Positions 28,147 through 37,343 of a DNA stretch of 64,000 nucleotides are shown one piece after another. The DNA comes from an uncultured Alphaproteobacteria bacterium (GTDB lineage Bacteria; Pseudomonadota; Alphaproteobacteria; HIMB59; GCA-002718135). The stretch lies in the NCBI GenBank assembly GCA_902602515.1, contig CACKRG010000006.1, forward strand, positions 1 through 64,000, read 5' to 3'. Position numbers and translations under genes: made by a program. The notes beneath the pieces are model-generated. The model worked only from the letters and a program-made list of their open reading frames with translations, was not told the DNA's origin and searched no databases. The first letter of the stretch is position 1, and each line of letters opens with the position of its first letter.

Positions 28147-29705
28147 TTTAAATTATCAATAAATAAAAATATAATCATACTTAATATTAAAATAACACCA
28201 GCAACAAAAGAAGCTTCATTAAATTTATAAACACTAATCAATTTATATAAATAAGATGGTAAGGTATCAAAATTTTGATCTTTAAAAAATGATATTATTG
28301 TAAAGTCACCAAAAGTAATTACTGTTGAAAATGCAAATACAAAAAATATATTTTTTTTAATTATTGGGAGTAAAATAATAAAATAATTTATTATACTAAA
28401 ACGAAAAGTTTGCTGAAAATTTTCAAAATTTAAAAAAATATTTTTTAGGTTATTAAAAAGTATTAATATAGAAAAGGGTAATAAACAAAGACAATTTATC
28501 AAAACTATAACAAAATATTTAAAAAATTGCAGATATCTTAATTCACCCAATACAATAAAATAACCAAGACTAAATATAATTGGAGAAATAATTATTATTG
28601 AAGAGCTTATTAAAAAAATTGATTGTTGAAAAATCATATTTTTATAATTTATTACAAGTATTGATGAAATTATAAATCCAAATACACTTACAATTATTCC
28701 TGTAGTAATTGAAATAAGTAGAGAATTAAAAAAAGATTCTAAAAATTTTTCATTAATAAAGGATAAATAAATACCATTATTTATAAAATGATAAATTACA
28801 GAAAGTATTGGAGAAAAAAGAAATATCGAAAAAAACACAATTATTAAAAAATCTATAATTTTTATAGTTTTGTATTCTTTATGAGGATGAATAAAATTAA
28901 TTTCATCTATTTCAAAAAAATTTGAACCTTTTAATTTGTAAAAACCAATAAATAAAAAAAATAAACAGATAAAAATTTGTAAAAAACTGAGTAAAATTGC
29001 TTTATTAAAATTTAGTTCAAAAAGTGCATATTGATAAATTGCCACCTCAATTGTTGAATACATAGGTCCACCACCTAATGCCATTACTATTGCAAAACTT
29101 AAAAAACATAGAGAGAATATTATTGAGAATACAGTAAAAAAATTTTGCCTTATGTAAGGTATTTCTAGTTTAAGAAGATTACCAAAAAAAGTAATGTTTA
29201 AAGAGCTGGATATTTCATAATATTTTAAAGGAATACTATTTAAGGATTGAAAAAATAATCGCGTCGCAAATGGTGTATTTAGAAGTATATGTGCAATTAA
29301 AATCGCTTTCATTCCAAAAATTGTCTCTATTGATAAATTCTCATACAAATTAAAATACGAGTTATAAAGACCATTATTTCCAAAGAGTTTTATAACTGCA
29401 AATACTATTAAGATTGTCGGTATAACAAAACAAAAACCACAAAGAGAAATGATAAATTTAATAATTTTTAAATTCTTATGTCTATTTAATGCTAATGCGA
29501 ATGGAATAGCTAAAAAACAACTTAATGTTGCTGAAATAAAAGCTTGATACAATGAGAAATAAATTAGACGATGTGTATAAGAATTCTGAAAAAAATTATA
29601 AATTACGTCTAAATCAAAGTTAATTTTTGAAAAAATACCTATGAAAGGTAATAGGATTATTAATCCAAAAAAAAATAATACTGAATAATTATATTTATGA
29701 TACAA
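28116..29705 (-). CDS. thiP: Thiamine ABC transporter permease ThiP
   Basis: This 529-residue membrane protein is built as two fused permease halves, each with a cytoplasmic coupling loop; the first has NSIPLKYYEISSSLNITFFGNLLKLEIP. ThiP is the two-domain permease of thiamine/TPP import. It follows thiB by five bases. The usual third gene, thiQ (ATPase), is missing: the neighbouring gene on this side is nhaD on the other strand. Confidence 0.9.
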   Translation of the reverse strand: MYHKYNYSVLFFFGLIILLPFIGIFSKINFDLDVIYNFFQNSYTHRLIYFSLYQAFISATLSCFLAIPFALALNRHKNLKIIKFIISLCGFCFVIPTILIVFAVIKLFGNNGLYNSYFNLYENLSIETIFGMKAILIAHILLNTPFATRLFFQSLNSIPLKYYEISSSLNITFFGNLLKLEIPYIRQNFFTVFSIIFSLCFLSFAIVMALGGGPMYSTIEVAIYQYALFELNFNKAILLSFLQIFICLFFLFIGFYKLKGSNFFEIDEINFIHPHKEYKTIKIIDFLIIVFFSIFLFSPILSVIYHFINNGIYLSFINEKFLESFFNSLLISITTGIIVSVFGFIISSILVINYKNMIFQQSIFLISSSIIIISPIIFSLGYFIVLGELRYLQFFKYFVIVLINCLCLLPFSILILFNNLKNIFLNFENFQQTFRFSIINYFIILLPIIKKNIFFVFAFSTVITFGDFTIISFFKDQNFDTLPSYLYKLISVYKFNEASFVAGVILILSMIIFLFIDNLNYQGKSVIKT

Positions 29706-29710
29706 TTTAT

Positions 29711-30694
29711 TTATAAAGCATTAAGCCACTCATCAATCCATTTATCTTTATTTTTATTAATTTCTTTTGGATCTATTTGAATAAAGTTAGGAACTTTGAG
29801 TTCATCAAATGCTTCAGGTAAATTTTTTATATTTATAACAGGGTACATTATATTTGTTGATGGAATGACAGATTGAAATTCTTCAGATAACATAAATTTA
29901 AGAAATTTGTTTGCTAAATCTTTATTTATTGAATTATTTAAAATGCCTGCAAACTCGATTGTCAAATAATTTCCTTCTTCAAAAGTTGTAGCACGTATGT
30001 CATATCTTTCTTCAAACATAATATGAGCTGCAGGAGATGTAGTATAGCTCAAAACCATATCTGCTTCACCTGCCATAAAAAAATTATAATATGCATCAGT
30101 CCATCCTTTGGTAACGGAAATAATTTTTTTATTTAACCTTTTCCATTGATCACCAGCCTGATCTCCATATAAAGCTTTCATCCAAGTTAATAATCCTAAT
30201 CCTGGAGTAGATGTTCTAGGGTCTTGAATAACAATTCTAGCATTAGTAGAATTGATTAATTCATACATAGATTTCGGTGGTGTTTCTAAATTTGCTTCAT
30301 TGTATACAAAAGAGAAGTACCCATAATTATATGGTATAAATTTATTACTTTCCCATTTTAATGGTAAATTTATTAAATTGTTAATATCATTAATATTATG
30401 AGATGAAAAAAGACCTGATTGTTCGGCTAAATTAAATAAATTCATATCAAGACCTAAAACAATATCTGCTTTTGTAGAATCACCTTCTAAAATAACTTTA
30501 TTTAATAATGTTGCTGCACTATCTACTGACACAAACTCTATATCTGTGTTATGTTTTTCTTCAAATATCTTTTCAATTATTGGTCCAGGACCCCATTCTG
30601 AAACAAAAGAGTCATAGGTGTAAATAGTTAGTTTATCAGCATAGATTGAGAAAGAGATAGATAAGGTAGTAAAAAAAATTAGTATTGATTTCAT
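29711..30694 (-). CDS. thiB: Thiamine-binding periplasmic protein ThiB
   Basis: The 327 residues start with an export signal (cleaved near IYADK) and contain the ThiB signature LTIYTYDSFVSEWGPGPIIE, then KADIVLGLDMNLFNLAEQSGLF and YNYGYFSFVYNE. It captures thiamine or its phosphates for ThiP. A TPP riboswitch lies immediately upstream, with the Shine-Dalgarno at its 3' edge, which firmly supports the assignment. Confidence 0.95.
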   Translation of the reverse strand: MKSILIFFTTLSISFSIYADKLTIYTYDSFVSEWGPGPIIEKIFEEKHNTDIEFVSVDSAATLLNKVILEGDSTKADIVLGLDMNLFNLAEQSGLFSSHNINDINNLINLPLKWESNKFIPYNYGYFSFVYNEANLETPPKSMYELINSTNARIVIQDPRTSTPGLGLLTWMKALYGDQAGDQWKRLNKKIISVTKGWTDAYYNFFMAGEADMVLSYTTSPAAHIMFEERYDIRATTFEEGNYLTIEFAGILNNSINKDLANKFLKFMLSEEFQSVIPSTNIMYPVINIKNLPEAFDELKVPNFIQIDPKEINKNKDKWIDEWLNAL

Positions 30695-30698
30695 TTTT

Positions 30699-30763
30699 CC
30701 TCCGCTGGCATTATCCAGATCAGGTTAAAAGGGTATAAATCTCAGCATTTAAGCACCCCTAGA
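30699..30763 (-). promoter_or_regulatory. TPP riboswitch controlling thiB
   Basis: Read on the minus strand, the conserved aptamer parts occur in order: GGGGTGC (complement of 30753-30760), GCTGAGA (30740-30746), ACCC, AACCTGATCTGG (30715-30726), TAATGCCAGCGGAGG (30699-30713). The P3 arm is very short (6-nt loop between GC pairs). The last GGAGG (30699-30703) is also the thiB Shine-Dalgarno, 4 bases before the ATG at 30694, so TPP binding should block translation directly. Confidence 0.96.
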
Positions 30764-30843
30764 TATTAATATAATAAATTTTATTTTAAAAACAAACATA
30801 AAAGAATTGTTTTTAGCTTATTTATGAATATAACAATTTTTCT

Positions 30844-30920
30844 CGGGGAGTAGCGCAGCCTGGTAGCGCACCTGGTTTGGGACCAGGGGGTCGAAGGTTC
30901 GAATCCTTTCTCCCCGACCA
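30844..30920 (+). tRNA. tRNA-Pro (UGG)
   Basis: The acceptor stem is CGGGGAG/CTCCCCG, the anticodon stem CCTGG/CCAGG with loop TTTGGGA (anticodon UGG), and the T-loop TTCGAAT. Discriminator A is at 30917 and CCA is encoded (30918-30920). It lies between the thiB riboswitch and the SulP gene. Confidence 0.97.
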
Positions 30921-30978
30921 TAATATTAGTAAATAGCCTATTATTTAAATATAAATCACATATATAGCAATTACCATT

Positions 30979-32598
30979 ATGATTAAAACTACTATTGGTC
31001 AATTTGCTAATTCTCTAGGGTTAAATAAAGACGAATATATTCCAAAAGGAAAAGCTTCCTTTTCACTTTTTAAAATTGAAATTTTATCAGGACTAACTGT
31101 TGCAATTGCACTTGTTCCTGAAGCAATTGCTTTTGCATTTGTTGCAGGTGTAACTCCACTATCAGGTTTGTATGCAGCATTTATTGTAGGATTGGTAACT
31201 GCAATCTTTGGAGGTAGGCCAGGAATGATTTCTGGTGCAACAGGAGCTTTGGCAGTTGTTATGGTATCATTAGTATCAGAACATGGAGTTCAATACTTGT
31301 TTGCTACAGTTATTCTTATGGGTGTTTTGCAATTTCTTGCTGGAATATTTAAATTAGGAAAATTTATGCGTATGGTCCCTCAACCTGTAATGCTAGGTTT
31401 TGTTAATGGATTAGCTATTGTAATTGGTTTATCTCAATTGCATCAATTTCAAATATATAACTTTGATGGAACTTTTACATGGATGTCTGGGGAGGTTCTT
31501 ACATATTCTTTAGTATTAGTTTTCTTAACCATGTTAATTATATGGTATTTACCAAGGGTTACTAAATTCATCCCATCTACATTAGCTGCAATTCTTCTAG
31601 TTACTTTTTTAGTTCTGCTTTTAGATTTACCAGTTCCAAGAGTAGGGGATTTAGCAAGTGTAGCAGGAGGACTTCCAAATTTTTCCATTCCAACAGTTCC
31701 ACTTAATTTAGATACTTTTTTTATTATCTTTCCTTACGCAATTATTTTGGCTTCTATTGGTCTAATTGAAAGCTTGTTGACTCTTAATCTTGTAGGAGAA
31801 ATTACTAACAAAAAAGGTGGAACTAGACAAGAATGTTTAGCTCAAGGTGTCGCTAATGGTATCACAGGCTTTTTTGGAGGTATGGGTGGTTGCGCTATGA
31901 TTGGACAATCAATGATAAATGTAAAATCTGGAGGAAGAACAAGAATTGCAGGCATATCAGCAGCAATTTTTTTACTAATTTTTATTCTTTATACTTCAAA
32001 TCTAATTGAACTTATTCCAATAGCATCTTTAGTAGGAGTAATGTTTATGGTTGTTATTGGAACATTTGCATGGAATTCACTAAAATTATTATTTTATGTC
32101 CCACGATCTGATGCATTAGTAATTATTTTAGTAACTGTAATAACTGTTTTAGAAGATTTAGCTGTAGCTGTAGTTGCCGGAGTTATTGTAAATGCACTAG
32201 TATTTGCATGGAAATCTGCTTCAAGAATTAGAGCAATTGAGAGACAATCAAGAACAGAAAAAGGTGCTAAAGTGTATGAAATAGAAGGTCCTCTTTTTTT
32301 TAGCTCTACGAATAGTTTTTTGGAAATTTTTAATCCTAATGAAGATCCAAATTTGGTAATAATAGATTTTGCAAATTCAAAAGTAATTGATCAATCAGCT
32401 TTAAAAGCTATAGAAGATGTTGCAGAACGTTATTCTAAAATCGGCAAACAAGTTAAACTGAGACACTTAACAAAAGATTGCCATCGCTTACTTAGAAAAA
32501 CAGGGCAGCTTATTGTTGATAGTGATGATGACCCTGACTATGGAATTGCAGTTGACTATGAAGTAAAATTAGGAATTTTGGCAAATAACTATTCTTGA
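30979..32598 (+). CDS. SulP-family anion transporter with STAS domain
   Basis: This 539-residue protein has about 12-14 helices: LTVAIALVPEAIAFAFVAGV and PLSGLYAAFIVGLVTAIFGGRPGMISGATGA are the SulP entry motifs, and GGMGGCAMIGQSMINVKSGGRTR lies near 305. A cytoplasmic STAS domain fills about 430-525 (VIIDFANSKVIDQSALKAIE). Members carry sulfate, bicarbonate, dicarboxylates or molybdate; substrate cannot be told here. The gene stands alone. Confidence 0.92.
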   Translation: MIKTTIGQFANSLGLNKDEYIPKGKASFSLFKIEILSGLTVAIALVPEAIAFAFVAGVTPLSGLYAAFIVGLVTAIFGGRPGMISGATGALAVVMVSLVSEHGVQYLFATVILMGVLQFLAGIFKLGKFMRMVPQPVMLGFVNGLAIVIGLSQLHQFQIYNFDGTFTWMSGEVLTYSLVLVFLTMLIIWYLPRVTKFIPSTLAAILLVTFLVLLLDLPVPRVGDLASVAGGLPNFSIPTVPLNLDTFFIIFPYAIILASIGLIESLLTLNLVGEITNKKGGTRQECLAQGVANGITGFFGGMGGCAMIGQSMINVKSGGRTRIAGISAAIFLLIFILYTSNLIELIPIASLVGVMFMVVIGTFAWNSLKLLFYVPRSDALVIILVTVITVLEDLAVAVVAGVIVNALVFAWKSASRIRAIERQSRTEKGAKVYEIEGPLFFSSTNSFLEIFNPNEDPNLVIIDFANSKVIDQSALKAIEDVAERYSKIGKQVKLRHLTKDCHRLLRKTGQLIVDSDDDPDYGIAVDYEVKLGILANNYS

Positions 32599-32657
32599 TA
32601 ATTAGTAAGTACAACTGTAATTATAATTCTATGAATTTAAAACTTAACGTTTAAAAA

Positions 32658-33788
32658 ATGATTAAAAATAGATATGTTCGATCAGTTGTTTTAGAAGGTA
32701 AAGGAAAGTTATCTCTTCAAAATTTTCCATATCCTGATCTAAAAGAAAATTGTGCAATAATTAAAATGGAATATTCAGGAATATGCGGAACTGACAAGCA
32801 TTCTTTTGAGGGATTTTTTCATCAAAAAGGTGGAAGACCTATTCCACTACCTGTAATACAAGGTCATGAAAATGTTGGAATTATTGAAGAGATTAATGGT
32901 GAACTTTTAGATCATGATGGTCAAATCCTTAAAGTGGGCGATAGAGTTGTTCCAGCACCAAATGTATCCTGTGGAAAGTGTTTTCCATGTAGGAATAATA
33001 GACCATATTATTATTGTGAAGCAAAACTAGATTATGGAAATAACATAGGCGCAGGTGAAGAGCCTCATATTTTTGGAGGATGGAGTGAATATTTATATAT
33101 TTTACCAGGAAGTCACCTATTTAAGTTTCCAGATACATTAGATCCTAAATATGGGACTTTCATTGAGCCATTATCTGTTACAGGTTGTTTAGATAAAGCA
33201 AGACAATGGTCCTCTGAATGGGAGCCATTTAGAAGTGGTGATACCGTCGTAATATTAGGTACAGGTCCTATTGGTTTATTTCACCTAATAAAATCTAATT
33301 TAATGGGTGCAGGTAAAATAATTGCAGTTGATCCTTATAAATTTAGAACTTCAGTTGCATTAGAATTTGGTGCTAGTGAAGTTGTAGTTAGTAATCACAA
33401 AGAAGAAATTAAAGATAACATTAAAAGAATTACAAAAAACATTGGAGCAGATCTTGTTGTTGATTGTACAGGTGTTTCTGAGGGTTTTACAACAGCATTA
33501 GAATTAATTCGTGAGGGTGGCATGGTTTTAGAAGTAGGTATTTTTTCTAATTCCCATGAAATTCCAATAAATCCTCACTCTCAAATTTTAGAAAAGAGTG
33601 CTAGAGTAATTGGTGTTGGCGGCGATGATATTTCCCAATATTATCCATCAATTAAAATATTAGAGAGAAACATTGAAAAATTACCATGGGAAAAAATAAT
33701 TTCTCATAATTATCATATAGAAAAAGTTCATGAAGCAATGGGTGTAGCTATGAGTCAAAATTCTATGAAGGTTTTATTGCATCCTTAA
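32658..33788 (+). CDS. Zinc-dependent medium-chain alcohol/polyol dehydrogenase
   Basis: The 376 residues show catalytic zinc ligands Cys in GICGTDKH and GHEN, a structural-zinc cluster CGKCFPCRNNRPYYYC, and an NAD-binding VILGTGPIGLFHLIK. It resembles threonine/sorbitol-type dehydrogenases, but the substrate is unknown. An insertion (REWSSEWEPF-like, about 185-195) before the Rossmann fold sets it slightly apart. It is flanked by SulP (60 bp upstream) and the convergent ytoQ-like gene. Confidence 0.88.
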   Translation: MIKNRYVRSVVLEGKGKLSLQNFPYPDLKENCAIIKMEYSGICGTDKHSFEGFFHQKGGRPIPLPVIQGHENVGIIEEINGELLDHDGQILKVGDRVVPAPNVSCGKCFPCRNNRPYYYCEAKLDYGNNIGAGEEPHIFGGWSEYLYILPGSHLFKFPDTLDPKYGTFIEPLSVTGCLDKARQWSSEWEPFRSGDTVVILGTGPIGLFHLIKSNLMGAGKIIAVDPYKFRTSVALEFGASEVVVSNHKEEIKDNIKRITKNIGADLVVDCTGVSEGFTTALELIREGGMVLEVGIFSNSHEIPINPHSQILEKSARVIGVGGDDISQYYPSIKILERNIEKLPWEKIISHNYHIEKVHEAMGVAMSQNSMKVLLHP

Positions 33789-33792
33789 TTTG

Positions 33793-34239
33793 TTATAAAG
33801 AACCGTTAATAGAATATTTTAGTATATTCACAACTTCATCAGTATTTTTTGTAATAGCTAGTGCAGCAGCATCAACTTCTTTCAGTGCATGTTGATGTTC
33901 TTCATTATGAATAATAATTAATGGTTTGTTAAGCGCAGCAGCATACCCTGCATCAAAAGCTGCATTCCATTGTTTATATTTTTCTCCAAAACGAACTACA
34001 ACGATATCAGATTTTTCAATTGATAATCTAGTTTTTATTGCATTTATTTTTGCACCTTTATTATCATGCCAAAATTTTTTATCTTCCTTGCCGAGTATTT
34101 TAACACCTATTTCGTCTGATAATTCATGATTAGTTGTTGGGCTTGTAAACTCTATTTCTAAATTTTCTTTATTACATTTTTTTATTATATCGTCTCTCCA
34201 ATCAGTATGTATTTCTCCAGATAAATAAACTTTAAGCAT
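33793..34239 (-). CDS. YtoQ family protein
   Basis: The 148 residues match the YtoQ family, a nucleoside 2-deoxyribosyltransferase-like fold: MLKVYLSGEIHTDWRD at the start, TSPTTNHELSD, and RLSIEKSDIVVVRFGEKYKQWNAAFDAGYAAALNKPLI. The biochemical role of the family is not established. It follows the methyltransferase gene by 9 bases on the minus strand. Confidence 0.88.
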   Translation of the reverse strand: MLKVYLSGEIHTDWRDDIIKKCNKENLEIEFTSPTTNHELSDEIGVKILGKEDKKFWHDNKGAKINAIKTRLSIEKSDIVVVRFGEKYKQWNAAFDAGYAAALNKPLIIIHNEEHQHALKEVDAAALAITKNTDEVVNILKYSINGSL

Positions 34240-34248
34240 AACAGATAA

Positions 34249-35019
34249 TTAACTTAAATAAGCTGTTGTTAACACAGGAAAACTAGTAAAACCGAATTTT
34301 TTTGATTTTTCGGATTGATTTATTTGTTTCTGCCAGTCTAATATTTTATCTTCTTCTACACCTTGACTTAACGCAAACTTTGCTAACATTTTTTCATAAA
34401 AAATCGCAGGTGAATTTTCGTCTCTGTTTGTTATCAAATAAGATAAGTTTTCAGACTGAATATTTTGATAACCTAAACTTGATAATTTTCCAACAAGATC
34501 TAAAGGTAACATTTGATGAAAACAGTGAGCTCTAAATGCGTCGTGGATAAGATCATTTAATTTTTTTTCTGGTCCATAAAATCTAAAATAATCCCATAAA
34601 ATAGATACATTGACAAATTTTGAATTTTTTTTTGAAATTCTTTTCAATTCGTTCAAAGATAAATCAACATCTTCAATGTATTCAAGTGTTTGAGTTGATG
34701 TAACTCTGTCACAAAAACCATTTTCAATGTCAATTTTATCTGCAGTACAACAGATGAGTTCAACATTATTTAGGTTTTTACAACGATTATTTGCAGCTTC
34801 AAGCTGATCATTACTTGGATCAATCCCTATAGATTTTCCATTTTCACCTACACTTAAAGATATTTCTTGAACTAAATGTCCACCGCCACAACCAATATCA
34901 ATTATATTTTGTCCAATTTCAATATCTAGTGAATTCATTATTGAAAGTCGACGAGAAACACCAGCATAACCATTAGCAATTTTTTGTTGTATTATACTTA
35001 ACTCATTATCAAACTTCAT
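34249..35019 (-). CDS. Class I SAM-dependent methyltransferase
   Basis: The 256 residues have SAM motif I IIDIGCGGGHLVQEI (about 39-53), the acidic loop GIDPSNDQLEAA, and RVTSTQTLEYIEDVDLSLNELKRI as motif IV onward. This is the ubiE/Methyltransf_11 type acting on a small molecule; the substrate is unknown. It sits upstream of the ytoQ-like gene and is divergent from the small membrane protein at 35070. Confidence 0.85.
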   Translation of the reverse strand: MKFDNELSIIQQKIANGYAGVSRRLSIMNSLDIEIGQNIIDIGCGGGHLVQEISLSVGENGKSIGIDPSNDQLEAANNRCKNLNNVELICCTADKIDIENGFCDRVTSTQTLEYIEDVDLSLNELKRISKKNSKFVNVSILWDYFRFYGPEKKLNDLIHDAFRAHCFHQMLPLDLVGKLSSLGYQNIQSENLSYLITNRDENSPAIFYEKMLAKFALSQGVEEDKILDWQKQINQSEKSKKFGFTSFPVLTTAYLS

Positions 35020-35069
35020 AATAATAATTAACTTTCTTATATATTTATTTTAATATAAATTTATTTATT

Positions 35070-35480
35070 ATGGAATATTTATATACAAAAATATTTATAT
35101 TATCTTCAGTCTCATCACTTTTAGTAGTATTATTTATTAACACTAGATTTTATAATATTTTTAAAAAATTTTCTAAATTTAAAAAAACTCTTATTAATCT
35201 ACTATCTTATTTTATTTCGTTTTGCCTTTTAACATTATTTAATTATCAAACTTCAACTTTGGGTTTATCTTCATTGGTGATTTTTAATGCAGCAATTATT
35301 ACAATTATTTATTTTGAATTAGCAATATTTCTAGAAAAGATATTTTGGGATGATTTTCTTGGTAACTCTCTTCCCAGATCAATAAATTTATTAATTAGCT
35401 TTGTGGTCATGATGAATTTTGGTTATTTTACTCTAATGTTTTACATAAAGGTATTAGGTATTAATTATTTTGTATCATGA
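35070..35480 (+). CDS. Small integral membrane protein, unknown
   Basis: The 136 residues hold four predicted membrane helices (about 5-25, 42-60, 65-90, 105-130) with a basic stretch FKKFSKFKKTL between the first two. I recognise no domain. Its stop overlaps the ade start (ATGA at 35477), so the two are probably translated together, which hints at a link with adenine or purine handling, but this is only context. Confidence 0.7.
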   Translation: MEYLYTKIFILSSVSSLLVVLFINTRFYNIFKKFSKFKKTLINLLSYFISFCLLTLFNYQTSTLGLSSLVIFNAAIITIIYFELAIFLEKIFWDDFLGNSLPRSINLLISFVVMMNFGYFTLMFYIKVLGINYFVS

Positions 35481-37285
35481 TAAGTAGATTTTCTGTACCT
35501 AATCTTCATGAAGTGACCATACATTTAACTAATGTTGTTAATGGTAAATCAAAACCTGATCAAATTTTAACCAATGCAAAAATCTTATCAACTTATACTG
35601 ATACTATATTAGACAACAAAGAAGTATGGATTTCAAAGGGTCGCATTGCCTGTATTAAAAATGTCAATGATTATAAAAGTATATTTAATGTAAATGATAT
35701 GTCTGTATTTGATGTTGAAAATAATATTTTGGCACCTGGTCTGATAGATCCTCATATGCACATTGAAAGTAGTATGATTACTGGATGTGCTTATGCTGAA
35801 GCTGCCTTATTAAATGGCACAACTACTATATTTTGTGACTCTCACGAAATTGGAAATGTGCTAGATAAAGATGGTATTGAATGGATGCTTGAAGATTGTC
35901 GACAAGCTCCTTTATCAATTTTCTTAACTTTACCAAGTACAATACCAGCTACAAATGACTCATTAGAAACTGCAGGAGGAGATCTAACTGCAACAAAGAT
36001 AGCTTCACTATATGACAAATGGCCTGAAATTTTAGGCTTAGGAGAAAAAATGGATTTTGTTTCAGTTTGTAATGGAGATAAAAGATCTCATAGTATTATA
36101 TCTGAAACTTTAAAAAGAAATATTCCCGTTAGTGGCCATGTATTTGGTAGAGAATTTGTTGCTGCATATGCAGCAAGTGGGGTTACAGATACACATGAAG
36201 CTGAAGAAAAATTATTTACAAATGATTTACTAGATGCAGGGTTGTGGATTTTTTTAAGAGGTGGAAATCCTAAAACGCCATGGAACAGTATTAAAGAAGC
36301 TATAAAAGTATTAACTGAAAGTAAAGTAAGTTCAAAACGTATATGTGTATGTACTGATGATAGGGATGCTGATGATTTATTTAATTTTGGTTTAGATTGG
36401 GTAGTTAAACAAGCTCATGAACTGGGAGTAGAAAAAACGACATCTTGGTCAATGGGATCTTTACATCCCGCTACAAGATATAACATTGATAAAGACTATG
36501 GAGCTCTTGGACATGGCAGAAGAGCTGATATCGTAATGTTAGATGATAATCTTAATGTGCATAATACTTGGTTGGGAGGAGAATTAGTTGTTGTAAACAG
36601 TAAAATAACTTCAACACTTGAACAACAATTGGAAAACAAGAGGTATAAATATCCTAATAGAGCCTATAATACTGTCATTTTACCAAATGATTTTAAATTA
36701 ATTCCAGATATACCTAATAAAGAAAACTTAAAAGTTAATATTATTAAATCTGAACTTCCAGGAATTATAACAACAAGAGAAATTATAAATGTTAAAGAAA
36801 TCATTACTGATTGGAAAAATTTTTTACTTGATAATAATTTATGTCATTTATGTGTTGTAGAAAGACATGGCCATAATGGTGAATACGCACATGGATTTTT
36901 AAAAAATTTTAATCTTAAACAAGGTGCTGTAGCAAGTTCAGTTGGACATGATGCTCATAATTTGATTGTTGCAGGTTTAAATGAAGAAGATATGAAGTTT
37001 GCATTAGATATAATAAACGAGACACAAGGTGGAATAGTAATTGTTAATAATGGTACTTTAATTTCAAAAGTAGAACTACCAATTGCTGGCTTGCTTTCTG
37101 ATAAAAGAGCCAATATTGTTGCTGAAGAAAATAGAAAATTTAAAAATGAGTGGGAAAATGCAGGCTGCACACTTCCTTACATGGGCTTTAACTTATTACC
37201 ATTATCAGTAATCCCAAATTTCAGAATAACTAATAAAGGTTTAATTGACGTAAACACAATGAAACTTATTCCTTTATTTCAGTAA
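35477..37285 (+). CDS. ade: Adenine deaminase
   Basis: The 602 residues match the Ade2 amidohydrolase: LAPGLIDPHMHIESSMI carries the first metal-binding His pair, then TTIFCDSHEIGNV, SGHVFGREF, and CTDDRDADDLF with the metal Asp. The C-terminal domain ends FNLLPLSVIPNFRITNKG. It deaminates adenine to hypoxanthine for purine salvage. An apt gene encoding the competing adenine salvage route lies 5.5 kb downstream. Confidence 0.95.
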   Translation: MISRFSVPNLHEVTIHLTNVVNGKSKPDQILTNAKILSTYTDTILDNKEVWISKGRIACIKNVNDYKSIFNVNDMSVFDVENNILAPGLIDPHMHIESSMITGCAYAEAALLNGTTTIFCDSHEIGNVLDKDGIEWMLEDCRQAPLSIFLTLPSTIPATNDSLETAGGDLTATKIASLYDKWPEILGLGEKMDFVSVCNGDKRSHSIISETLKRNIPVSGHVFGREFVAAYAASGVTDTHEAEEKLFTNDLLDAGLWIFLRGGNPKTPWNSIKEAIKVLTESKVSSKRICVCTDDRDADDLFNFGLDWVVKQAHELGVEKTTSWSMGSLHPATRYNIDKDYGALGHGRRADIVMLDDNLNVHNTWLGGELVVVNSKITSTLEQQLENKRYKYPNRAYNTVILPNDFKLIPDIPNKENLKVNIIKSELPGIITTREIINVKEIITDWKNFLLDNNLCHLCVVERHGHNGEYAHGFLKNFNLKQGAVASSVGHDAHNLIVAGLNEEDMKFALDIINETQGGIVIVNNGTLISKVELPIAGLLSDKRANIVAEENRKFKNEWENAGCTLPYMGFNLLPLSVIPNFRITNKGLIDVNTMKLIPLFQ

Positions 37286-37343
37286 TTTATCTTTAATTAA
37301 TATTTTCATATTTTTTAAATATGATAAGAAATTGTCATCTAGA

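Noticed and set aside
30781..31002. A 73-residue frame on the minus strand with [13 protein letters not shown]
   Set aside because: It is the reverse reading of tRNA-Pro, a well-known false protein produced by tRNA genes.
37306..37324. A terminator after ade
   Set aside because: The stem TCATATTT/AAATATGA has almost no G-C pairs and no following T-run, so it is probably just AT-rich chance sequence.
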